Origin: Actinomycetota bacterium
GTDB taxonomy: Bacteria > Actinomycetota > Actinomycetes > Mycobacteriales > Jatrophihabitantaceae
Assembly: GCA_019241805.1 (NCBI GenBank)
Contig: JAFAWL010000442.1
Location: 1-5,888 of the forward strand
Direction of reading: 5' to 3'
Length of the DNA: 5,888 nt
The translations under genes and the position numbers were made by a program. Positions 1 to 5,007 of the stretch are shown here, piece after piece. Every line of letters begins with the position of its first letter. Position 1 is the first letter of the stretch. The notes below the pieces were generated by a model that did no database searches, was not told where the DNA came from, and was given only the letters and a program-made list of their open reading frames with translations.

Positions 1-37
1 CCTCGGTCCGTACGCCCGCCGGCATGGGCGACCGACG

Positions 38-46
38 GTATCCACA
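38..46 (+). promoter_or_regulatory. Candidate DnaA box
   Basis: GTATCCACA differs from the consensus TTATCCACA only at the first base. DnaA binds such 9-mers at origins and in the dnaA promoter region, where it autoregulates. If dnaA is divergent and to the left, this box lies between the candidate leftward promoter and dnaA. A single box with one mismatch in high-GC DNA is suggestive only. The nearby GCTCCACAG (51-59) is too degenerate to count as a second box. Confidence 0.4.
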
Positions 47-159
47 AGACGCTCCACAGCCTGTGCATGCGCTGCGGGCGGCTCGTATTCGCGAGGTGCC
101 TAGTTGTGATGTGCGGGGGACTGCTCGGGGTCGCCGTCGTACAGGCGGCACGGACGGAG

Positions 160-188
160 AACCTAACAGCGCGGCGAGAAGCGGACAA
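160..188 (-). promoter_or_regulatory. Candidate leftward promoter, possibly for dnaA
   Basis: Read on the minus strand, TTGTCC (188-183) is a -35-like hexamer, followed after 17 bp by TAGGTT (165-160), which fits the actinobacterial -10 pattern TANNNT. The -10 is preceded by TGT, giving an extended -10 (TGN). The optimal spacing and the direction towards the expected dnaA make it a reasonable candidate. No transcript start can be seen from sequence alone. Confidence 0.35.
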
Positions 189-251
189 GCCGTCACGGCG
201 TGTCGCCGCCGCTAAAGGCGGATTCGCTCGTACGGTTGACGATTCTGCGTT

Positions 252-281
252 CTCGCCGGCACCGCTTTCCGGGCCGGCGGG
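252..281. repeat. GC-rich stem-loop in the rpmH upstream spacer
   Basis: Positions 252-260 pair with 273-281: nine pairs, one of them U-G, with core GCCGGC on both sides. Past a bulged A at 261, three more pairs (262-264 with 270-272) close a five-base loop, CTTTC. No T-run follows on either strand, so it does not look like a standard intrinsic terminator. It lies between the two candidate divergent promoters and could be structural or regulatory; the function is unknown. Confidence 0.45.
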
Positions 282-315
282 TACGGTCGGACGTAAGAGC
301 CCGCACCGACACGGT

Positions 316-345
316 TTGACCGCACCGCCCTGCGGTCCGTACCGT
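316..345 (+). promoter_or_regulatory. Candidate rpmH operon promoter
   Basis: TTGACC (316-321) matches five of six bases of the -35 consensus. After 18 bp comes TACCGT (340-345), which fits TANNNT. This would start transcription around 351-353 and leave an rpmH leader of about 100 bases. Other TTGAC-like hexamers exist, such as TTGACG at 236-241, but that one has no -10 at the right distance. A strong housekeeping promoter is expected here because L34 is needed in large amounts. Confidence 0.45.
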
Positions 346-387
346 TGCAGGCTGCGGTTTCGCCGCGTTGCGCTGCCCTCGTTCGTG

Positions 388-435
388 CATCGGGTAGCCC
401 GGCCGGGAGCGAAGCACCGATGTGACCCACCCGAT
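388..435 (+). repeat. Competing inverted repeats in the rpmH leader
   Basis: CATCGG (388-393) can pair with CCGATG (417-422). The overlapping segment ATCGGGT (389-395) can instead pair with ACCCGAT (429-435). The two pairings exclude each other. The second ends four bases before the rpmH Shine-Dalgarno GGAG (440-443). This may be a leader structure, but short complementary segments are common in GC-rich DNA, so support is modest. Confidence 0.3.
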
Positions 436-450
436 CGATGGAGCCTTACC

Positions 451-588
451 GTGAGCAAGCGGACCTTCCAGCCGAACAACCGTCGGCGCGCCAAGACGCA
501 CGGATTCCGGCTGCGCATGCGCACGCGCGCGGGCCGCGCGATCCTCTCCGCGCGTCGTCGTAAGGGCCGCGCCGAGTTGTCGGCCTGA
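451..588 (+). CDS. rpmH: 50S ribosomal protein L34
   Basis: This encodes a 45-residue, very basic protein starting MSKRTFQPNNRRRAK, with the L34 family core (FQPNNRRRAKTHGFRLRMRT) and a basic C-terminus (ARRRKGRAELS). L34 is a small protein of the large ribosomal subunit that binds 23S rRNA. Length and sequence match the usual 44-47 residue actinobacterial form. The GTG start is fixed by GGAG (440-443) seven bases upstream and by the family N-terminus; the open frame continuing upstream to 67 has no family resemblance. It is first in a cluster with rnpA, an arrangement conserved across most bacteria. The intergenic hairpin that follows may adjust the ratio of L34 to RNase P protein. Confidence 0.97.
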   Translation: MSKRTFQPNNRRRAKTHGFRLRMRTRAGRAILSARRRKGRAELSA

Positions 589-620
589 CCTCGCCCGCCC
601 GCGGGCTGGGGTGCGCGAGG
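589..620 (+). repeat. Hairpin filling the rpmH-rnpA gap
   Basis: CCTCGC (589-594) is perfectly complementary to GCGAGG (615-620), and GCCCGCGGGC (597-606) inside is itself a palindrome. The outer stem begins on the first base after the rpmH stop codon and ends on the last base before the rnpA ATG, so it covers the whole gap and would pair the GAGG next to the start codon. There is no T-run, so it is not a classical terminator. A role in lowering rnpA translation, or in mRNA processing, is inference. Confidence 0.5.
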
Positions 621-998
621 ATGTTGCCAGCCGCTCATCGTCTGCGCCGGCCCGCTGATTTCACCGCGGTGCTGCGCACAGGTAGTCGTGTCCGCCGTGG
701 CTGCCTCGTGGTTCATTTCCTCGCTCAGCCGGACTCGGTTGTGCCCTCGCGCGTCGGCTTGATCGTCGGGAAGACGGTCGGCGGCAGCGTCGTACGACAT
801 CAGGTCAGTCGGCGACTGCGGGCACAGTTGGCCGGTCGACTGGATCTGTTGCCGGACGGCTCGGCGACGGTGGTCCGGGCGTTGCCGGAGGCCGCTACTA
901 CCCGCTCCGCCCAACTGGCGCGCGATCTTGACGCCGCATTGGAACGCCTTGCCCGAGTCCGGTCGAGCGCGGCTACCCAGGCAGGGGGCCGTCGATGA
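621..998 (+). CDS. rnpA: Ribonuclease P protein component
   Basis: This 125-residue basic protein is the protein subunit of RNase P, which with the catalytic RNA (rnpB) removes 5' leaders from precursor tRNAs. The N-terminus (LPAAHRLRRPADF, residues 2-14) is the typical family opening, and the conserved RNA-binding stretch is VGKTVGGSVVRHQVSRRLR at 49-67. Residue 61 is Gln where the family motif (RNR, or RHR in actinobacteria as I recall it) has Arg. Length is normal for the phylum. The start is ATG at 621; GGGG at 608-611 gives nine-base spacing, while GAGG at 617-620 touches the ATG and is too close to serve. The stop overlaps the yidD start (ATGA), implying translational coupling. The last 15 or so residues are variable. 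Confidence 0.93.
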   Translation: MLPAAHRLRRPADFTAVLRTGSRVRRGCLVVHFLAQPDSVVPSRVGLIVGKTVGGSVVRHQVSRRLRAQLAGRLDLLPDGSATVVRALPEAATTRSAQLARDLDAALERLARVRSSAATQAGGRR

Positions 999-1306
999 GC
1001 GCCGGACGTGCAATCGGCCCGGGCGCCCGCGCGGCCTTGGCTGTGATCCGTTTCTATCGAAGCTTCATCAGCCCTGCGTTTCCGCCGTCGTGCCGGTTCA
1101 CGCCCTCCTGCAGCGCGTACGCGGCCGAGGCGATCGAACGGTTCGGACTCGCCCGCGGTAGCTACTTGGCCCTGCGCCGGCTACTGCGTTGCCATCCGTG
1201 GCATCGCGGCGGGCACGACCCGGTGCCCCCACTCGTTCCCGAGACGGACCGGCGGCCCGTCGTTCCCCGCCGTGGCCAGGACCGGCCGCGGGTCGCAGGC
1301 GGCTAG
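995..1306 (+). CDS. yidD: Membrane protein insertion efficiency factor YidD
   Basis: This 103-residue protein contains the full YidD (DUF37, haemolytic-domain) signature: FYRSFISPAFPPSCRFTPSCS at 20-40, YAAEAIERFG at 42-51, and RLLRCHPWHRGGHDPVP at 62-78. The family's three conserved cysteines are C33, C39 and C66. YidD is a small protein of the inner face of the membrane, associated with an amphipathic N-terminal helix, that assists YidC-dependent insertion. The conserved part ends near residue 78; the remaining 25 residues are Pro/Arg-rich and variable. The start ATG overlaps the rnpA stop by 4 bp and has AGGGGG (983-988) six bases upstream. Its TAG stop lies within the yidC ribosome binding site, so rnpA, yidD and yidC are probably translationally linked. 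Confidence 0.95.
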   Translation: MSAGRAIGPGARAALAVIRFYRSFISPAFPPSCRFTPSCSAYAAEAIERFGLARGSYLALRRLLRCHPWHRGGHDPVPPLVPETDRRPVVPRRGQDRPRVAGG

Positions 1307-1318
1307 GAGACCTGGTTC

Positions 1319-2485
1319 GTGATCCATCTCGATTTCCTGTACACCGCGGTCTCGTGGGTGCTGCTGCGCTGGCATCAGCTGTTCACGGCCGTCGGTCTGG
1401 ACAAGGACGGCGGCCTGAACTGGGCGCTGTCCATCGTCTTCCTGGTCATCACGGCCCGCGTCCTGTTGTTCCGCTTCTTCATCAAGCAGGTGCACTACCA
1501 GCGCCGCATGATGCAGATGCAGCCCAAGCTGAACGCGATCAAGCAGAAGTACAAGGACGATCGTCAGGCTCAGCAACGCGAAATGATGAAGTTGCAGCAG
1601 GAGGAGGGGTTCAACCCGCTCGCCGGCTGCCTGCCGATGTTCTTGCAGATCCCGGTATTCATCTGCCTTTTCCATGTACTGCGACACCTGGCCAACTCGG
1701 TGTCCATCGCCGACAAGCTCGCTGCCGGTCAGCCGGTGTCCAATTCCGAGCTGAAGAAGCTGACGCTCTATTCCTTCACCCAGTCCGAGACGATCAGTGG
1801 TGCGAAGGCAAAGCTGTTCGGCGCGCCGTTGGCCGCGTCGTTTCGCGATTCTTCCGACACGATCATCCGTCTGGGCGGCACCGTCGCTACTACCCGGTGG
1901 GTCATTCTGCCGCTGCTGCTGATCAGCGCCGGAGCGACATTGGCGACCCAGTTGATGTCCCGGGCCAACGCCCCCACGCAACCCGAGGGCACGGCGGCGA
2001 GCATCCAGCGGATCATGCTCTGGGTCATCCCGCTGGGTGTCCTGGCGTCCGGGTTATTGTTCAACTTCCCGCTGGGCGTGCTGCTCTACTGGTTTACGAG
2101 CAACCTGTGGACGCTGGCCCAGCAGGCCTACATCATCAAATACCACCCGCACGATCCGGCCACGCTTCCCGCGGCCGCGGCGCCGCCGGGCGCGGTCGGC
2201 AAGACCCTTGCTCCGAGGCCGGGTGCCAAGCCCGTCCGGCCGGGCCGGACGCCCGCGGGGCCTCCGGCCGGGAGTAACGACGCCGACGGTGTCATCGAGG
2301 GCGTCGTCGCCGAGAGTGCGGACGTGGACCCAGCGGGCACCGCCGGTGCCGCGGCCTCGCCCAGCGCCTCCGGCGACGCGGCGGCGCTCGGGCGCAACGC
2401 CCCGAGGCCGGGGCAGCGTCCGAATAGACCGGGTGGCAATCGTCCCGCAGCCAAACGGGCCAGCAAGGCGAAGAAGCGTCGCTGA
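1319..2485 (+). CDS. yidC: Membrane protein insertase YidC (Oxa1 family)
   Basis: This 388-residue YidC/Oxa1/SpoIIIJ-type insertase places proteins in the cytoplasmic membrane, alone or with SecYEG. The first membrane segment is about 36-55 and holds R47 (ITARVLL), matching the conserved groove arginine of the family. A charged cytoplasmic helical hairpin (about 57-96, QRRMMQMQPKLNAIKQKY) follows, then NPLAGCLPMFLQIPVFICLF at 99-118. Later membrane segments lie near 195-213 and 230-265, including NFPLGVLLYWFTSNLW. No long N-terminal periplasmic domain is present, as in Gram-positive forms. Residues 277-388 form a Pro/Ala/Gly-rich disordered tail ending in a basic cluster (KRASKAKKRR), probably a ribosome contact. 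The GTG start has AGGAGA (1305-1310) eight bases upstream, overlapping the yidD stop. Confidence 0.95.
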   Translation: MIHLDFLYTAVSWVLLRWHQLFTAVGLDKDGGLNWALSIVFLVITARVLLFRFFIKQVHYQRRMMQMQPKLNAIKQKYKDDRQAQQREMMKLQQEEGFNPLAGCLPMFLQIPVFICLFHVLRHLANSVSIADKLAAGQPVSNSELKKLTLYSFTQSETISGAKAKLFGAPLAASFRDSSDTIIRLGGTVATTRWVILPLLLISAGATLATQLMSRANAPTQPEGTAASIQRIMLWVIPLGVLASGLLFNFPLGVLLYWFTSNLWTLAQQAYIIKYHPHDPATLPAAAAPPGAVGKTLAPRPGAKPVRPGRTPAGPPAGSNDADGVIEGVVAESADVDPAGTAGAAASPSASGDAAALGRNAPRPGQRPNRPGGNRPAAKRASKAKKRR

Positions 2486-2550
2486 CCAGCACCGACGGCT
2501 ACGGCCGCGTTGCCCGAACCCCCGCCGGTGACGATGAACCCGGCCCCAAC

Positions 2551-2557
2551 GGAAGGG
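2551..2557 (+). promoter_or_regulatory. Ribosome binding site that decides the jag start
   Basis: GGAAGGG at 2551-2557 is the only good Shine-Dalgarno sequence before jag. It abuts the ATG at 2558 (zero spacing, unusable) but is nine bases from the GTG at 2567, which favours that GTG. The other in-frame candidates, TTG 2510 and ATG 2534, have no Shine-Dalgarno at a useful distance. Confidence 0.6.
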
Positions 2558-2560
2558 ATG

Positions 2561-2576
2561 GATCACGTGAGTGATC
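2561..2576 (+). repeat. Hairpin presenting the jag start codon in its loop
   Basis: GATCAC (2561-2566) and GTGATC (2571-2576) are perfect inverted repeats around the four bases GTGA (2567-2570). In mRNA the loop GUGA fits the stable GNRA tetraloop class and contains the preferred GUG start codon of jag. The ribosome binding site (2551-2557) stays outside the stem. A regulatory role is inference. Confidence 0.4.
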
Positions 2577-3151
2577 TGGATGAACTCGAGTCGAACGACT
2601 CCGCGGAGAACCAGTTCGAGGACGACGAGACCGAGGACGACGAGACCGAGAACGAAGAGGCGGCGGCCGGTGAAGCCGGCTCGGAGGGAAGTGCTCAGCT
2701 GATCGCCGAGGGCGACATCGCCGCCGACTACCTCGAGCGATTCCTGGACATCATCGACTATGACGGCGATATCGATCTGGATGTCGAGAACGACCGGGCC
2801 GTGGTGGCAATCGTCGGTTCGGGTTTGCAGGCGCTCGTCGGCCCCAACGGGCAGACGCTGGACGCCCTCCAAGAACTCACCCGACTGGCCGTGCAGCAGA
2901 AATCCGGTCAGCGCAGTCGACTCATGCTGGACATCAGCGGCCACCGCCAGTCGCGACGCCAGGCTTTGACGACGCTGGCCAAGCAGAGCGGTGAAAAGGT
3001 GCTGGCGTCCGGACAGTCGCTGCGTTTGGAGCCTATGAACCCCTTCGAGCGCAAAGTCGTGCATGACGCGATTGCTGGGATTGACGGTTTGCATAGCGAA
3101 TCCGAGGGTGAGGAGCCGAACCGCCGTGTCGTCATCCTCCGGGACGCCTGA
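2567..3151 (+). CDS. jag: Jag/KhpB family RNA-binding protein (KH-R3H)
   Basis: With the GTG start this is 194 residues. After an acidic, disordered N-terminus (about 1-45, rich in Asp/Glu) comes IAADYLERFLDIIDYDGDIDLDV, then a KH domain with its GXXG loop as GPNG (92-95) followed by QTLDALQELTRLAV and RSRLMLDISG. A C-terminal R3H domain carries the RxxxH motif (R162-H166 in FERKVVHDAI) and ends in HSESEGEEPNRRVVIL. Both domains bind single-stranded nucleic acid; KhpB proteins act with KhpA as RNA chaperones and affect cell division in firmicutes. The firmicute Jag-N domain is absent, as is usual in actinobacteria. The gene follows yidC by 81 bp, as across Gram-positives. Alternative starts are ATG 2558, ATG 2534 and TTG 2510; the domain content is unaffected. 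Confidence 0.9.
   Translation: MSDLDELESNDSAENQFEDDETEDDETENEEAAAGEAGSEGSAQLIAEGDIAADYLERFLDIIDYDGDIDLDVENDRAVVAIVGSGLQALVGPNGQTLDALQELTRLAVQQKSGQRSRLMLDISGHRQSRRQALTTLAKQSGEKVLASGQSLRLEPMNPFERKVVHDAIAGIDGLHSESEGEEPNRRVVILRDA
2618..2647 (+). repeat. Perfect 15-bp tandem repeat in jag
   Basis: GAGGACGACGAGACC occurs twice back to back (2618-2632, 2633-2647), followed by a degenerate partial copy (2648-2659). In frame it encodes EDDET twice, then ENEE, part of the acidic disordered N-terminus. A unit divisible by three makes copy-number changes tolerable. Confidence 0.85.
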
Positions 3152-3158
3152 GCCTTAG

Positions 3159-3920
3159 TTGGCAAGCCGGGACGCGCCGGCTCAATCGTCCGCGGGTGAA
3201 TCGGGCCAACCGCCGGGCCGAGCCGGTGACCCGTCTAACGACCGATCTCCGGACGATCCGGCCGCGAATGACCGGGTCGACGGAGCGGCGACGGCCGGGC
3301 ACGCGCGCGAGATCTTCGGGCCGCAACTGGCACTGGCTGAGGCGTATGCCGCCGCCTTGACCGGTGACGGCATTGCGCACGGCTTGCTCGGTCCACGCGA
3401 AGCGCAACGGATGTGGTCCAGGCACCTGCTCAACTGCGCGGTCGTGACCGAACTAGTCCCGACCGGCCAACGAATCGTCGACGTCGGCACCGGGGCAGGG
3501 TTGCCCGGCCTCGCGATGGCCTGTCGTCGACCTGATATTCACGTGGACCTGGTCGAATCGCTTGCTCGACGGGTCCGATTTCTGACCGAGACAGTCCGAA
3601 CCTTAAACCTCGACAACAGGGTCCGCATTGTTCGGGGTCGGGCTGAAGATGGCGCGACAGTCGCGTCCGTCGGCGGATCCGAGTTGGTCACCGCTCGGGC
3701 GGTAGCGCCGTTGGATCGATTGGTGAGATGGTGCCTACCGTTGCTGCGACCGGGTGGCCGGCTGTTGGCGATACGCGGTGAATCGGCCGAGGGTGAAGCC
3801 GAGGAGCACCGAGTGGATATTCAGCGAGGCGGCGGGGTCGTCTCGGACATTGTTCGCTGCGGAGTAGGCCTGATTCCGCAGCCGACCGTGGTCGTCGTCG
3901 TAACGAACCGCCGCACGTGA
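3159..3920 (+). CDS. rsmG: 16S rRNA (guanine527-N7)-methyltransferase
   Basis: This 253-residue RsmG/GidB enzyme transfers a methyl group from S-adenosylmethionine to N7 of G527 in 16S rRNA. Loss of this activity gives low-level streptomycin resistance in several bacteria. Visible motifs: W86-SRHLLNC (86-93), the SAM-binding loop VDVGTGAGLPG (107-117), VRGRAED, TARAVAPL (178-185), and LLAIRGES around 203-209, where position 206 is Arg instead of the usual Lys. The conserved fold begins near residue 52 (IFGPQLALAEAY); the first 50 residues are a low-complexity Pro/Asp/Ala extension. TTG 3159 is the only start codon before the conserved core, and an in-frame TAG (3156-3158) lies just upstream. 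No Shine-Dalgarno is at proper distance, so translation probably depends on coupling with jag, seven bases upstream. Confidence 0.93.
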   Translation: MASRDAPAQSSAGESGQPPGRAGDPSNDRSPDDPAANDRVDGAATAGHAREIFGPQLALAEAYAAALTGDGIAHGLLGPREAQRMWSRHLLNCAVVTELVPTGQRIVDVGTGAGLPGLAMACRRPDIHVDLVESLARRVRFLTETVRTLNLDNRVRIVRGRAEDGATVASVGGSELVTARAVAPLDRLVRWCLPLLRPGGRLLAIRGESAEGEAEEHRVDIQRGGGVVSDIVRCGVGLIPQPTVVVVVTNRRT

Positions 3921-3939
3921 CGAGGGAGCAGGCACTGAC

Positions 3940-5007
3940 ATGACTGAGCACGCGCCCGACGTTTCACGTGAAACCCCGCAGCTGGATGGCCGTGCGCGTC
4001 GCGAGGCGATCGCCACCGACCGGGTTTCACGTGAAACCCCCGGAGCCGAGATCACTAACTCCGATCGCGACGGGGATACGCCGATCGCCCGGGAAGCCCA
4101 GGCCGCCGTACGGGTCATGAATATCGCGCAGGAAAAATGGCCACGCCCGGTGACGACAAGGGTTATCACGGTCGCAAACCAAAAGGGCGGCGTCGGGAAG
4201 ACGACCACGACCGTCAACCTGGCTGCCGCCCTCGCTGCCCGTGGGCTGAAGGTGTTGGTGATCGATCTCGACCCACAGGGCAACGCGAGCACCGCGCTCG
4301 GTATCGCCCATCCGTCCGGCACGCCCTCGATCTACGACGTGCTGCTCTCGGGCTCCTCGCTGGCGGAGGTGAGCGCTGAGGTCGACATCGCCGAGGAATT
4401 CTGGTGCGTACCCGCCACCATCGACCTCGCGGGCGCCGACATCGAGCTGACCGCTCAGGTCGCGCGCGAGTACCGGCTCCAGCGTGCGGTCGAGGTTCGA
4501 CTCGGACAGGAGCCGGAACTCGACTACATCTTCGTCGATTGCCCGCCCTCGCTGGGGCTGCTGACCCTGAACGCACTGGTCGCCGCTCGCGAGGTGCTCA
4601 TCCCGATCCAATGTGAGTACTACGCCCTGGAAGGCCTGGCGCAACTCCTGGGGACCGTCGAGCTGGTACGCGCCCATCTGAACCCCGCGCTGGCTGTATC
4701 CACCGTCCTGCTGACGATGTATGACAGCCGCACCCGCTTGGCCGATCAGGTCGCGGACGACGTGCGGGCTCACTTCAACGAACTCGTCATCAAGGCCGTG
4801 ATTCCGCGCAACGTCCGCGTCTCCGAGGCGCCTGGCTTCGGTCAGACCGTGATCACCTACGACCCCGGGTCGCGTGGTGCGGTCAGCTACGTCAACGCAG
4901 CCCGTGAACTGGCCGAACGCGGAGCGGCTCCCTCCGGCGGGCAGGACGCTCGCAGCGCGAACAGCGGTCCGGGGCAGCGAGAATCCAGCGCGGCGGAGGT
5001 CAAGTGA
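3940..5007 (+). CDS. parA: Chromosome-partitioning ATPase ParA (Soj)
   Basis: This 355-residue ParA/MinD-type ATPase binds DNA non-specifically as an ATP dimer and, stimulated by ParB, moves the origin region. The deviant Walker A is KGGVGKT (82-88), with the signature lysine K82 and catalytic K87; Walker A' is IDLDPQGN (108-115); Walker B is FVDCPP (198-203). A non-conserved N-terminal extension of about 70 residues contains VSRETP twice (8-13, 29-34), each encoded by a parS site. The start is ATG 3940 with AGGGAG (3923-3928) 11 bases upstream. The next in-frame ATG, 4117, is less likely: the segment before it (DTPIAREAQAAVRV) resembles mycobacterial ParA as I recall it. The gene lies 19 bp after rsmG and overlaps parB by one base. 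No separate promoter is convincing. Confidence 0.96.
   Translation: MTEHAPDVSRETPQLDGRARREAIATDRVSRETPGAEITNSDRDGDTPIAREAQAAVRVMNIAQEKWPRPVTTRVITVANQKGGVGKTTTTVNLAAALAARGLKVLVIDLDPQGNASTALGIAHPSGTPSIYDVLLSGSSLAEVSAEVDIAEEFWCVPATIDLAGADIELTAQVAREYRLQRAVEVRLGQEPELDYIFVDCPPSLGLLTLNALVAAREVLIPIQCEYYALEGLAQLLGTVELVRAHLNPALAVSTVLLTMYDSRTRLADQVADDVRAHFNELVIKAVIPRNVRVSEAPGFGQTVITYDPGSRGAVSYVNAARELAERGAAPSGGQDARSANSGPGQRESSAAEVK
3961..3974. promoter_or_regulatory. parS site 1 (ParB-binding centromere), inside parA
   Basis: GTTTCACGTGAAAC is a perfect 14-bp palindrome identical to the core of the bacterial parS consensus (TGTTTCACGTGAAACA). ParB loads here, closes as a CTP-dependent clamp and spreads. 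The site lies in frame in parA and encodes V8-S-R-E-T12. Symmetry does not extend beyond 14 bp. Confidence 0.95.
4024..4037. promoter_or_regulatory. parS site 2 (ParB-binding centromere), inside parA
   Basis: This is a second exact copy of GTTTCACGTGAAAC, starting 63 bp after site 1. Flanking bases extend the symmetry to 18 bp (4022-4039, GGG to CCC). It encodes V29-S-R-E-T33 of ParA. The 63-bp spacing is 21 codons and about six helical turns, so both sites face the same side of B-form DNA. Confidence 0.95.

Larger units (their letters stand above)
1..450. other. Gene-free spacer upstream of rpmH (probable dnaA-rpmH intergenic region)
   Basis: No reading frame here resembles a known protein. 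The open frame running in from position 67 is simply an uninterrupted upstream extension of the rpmH frame. In actinobacteria rpmH is normally divergent from dnaA, so dnaA is expected on the minus strand beyond the left edge; that is inference from synteny, since no dnaA coding sequence is visible. What the spacer holds: a near-consensus DnaA box at 38-46, a candidate leftward promoter at 160-188, a strong stem-loop at 252-281, a candidate rightward promoter at 316-345, and inverted repeats just before the rpmH ribosome binding site at 388-435. DnaA boxes are not clustered as in an origin, so the unwinding and initiation region proper probably lies elsewhere, typically dnaA-dnaN in this phylum. 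Confidence 0.65.

Noticed and set aside
1..60. Complete oriC with DnaA-box cluster
   Set aside because: Only one near-consensus box is present, with no AT-rich unwinding stretch. The origin proper is not demonstrated in this window.
67..450. Open frame continuous with rpmH that would give a 173-residue protein
   Set aside because: The upstream part has no family resemblance, L34 is 45 residues, and a good ribosome binding site precedes GTG 451. It is an open frame by chance in GC-rich DNA.
1181..1981. 266-codon minus-strand open frame opposite yidD and yidC
   Set aside because: Antisense shadow with Gln/Asp/Arg-rich translation and no family signature.
2560..2573. TCACGTGA at the jag start as a parS site
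   Set aside because: Only the central eight bases match; outer arms differ. It is better described as part of the local inverted repeat.
2054..3094. 346-codon minus-strand open frame opposite yidC and jag
   Set aside because: Antisense shadow: its sequence is basic and repetitive where it opposes the yidC tail, and no domain is recognisable.
3536..3549. TTCACGTG within rsmG as a parS-like site
   Set aside because: Matches about 10 of 14 positions and has no symmetrical right arm. It is probably chance in coding sequence.
3910..3923. CACGTG at the rsmG stop as a third parS site
   Set aside because: Only the six-base core plus two outer bases match the 14-bp parS; the TTT/AAA arms are missing.
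3840..3939. Dedicated parAB promoter at the end of rsmG
   Set aside because: TTGTTC at 3850-3855 has no TANNNT at 16-19 bp; no pair of hexamers is convincing, so I did not annotate one.
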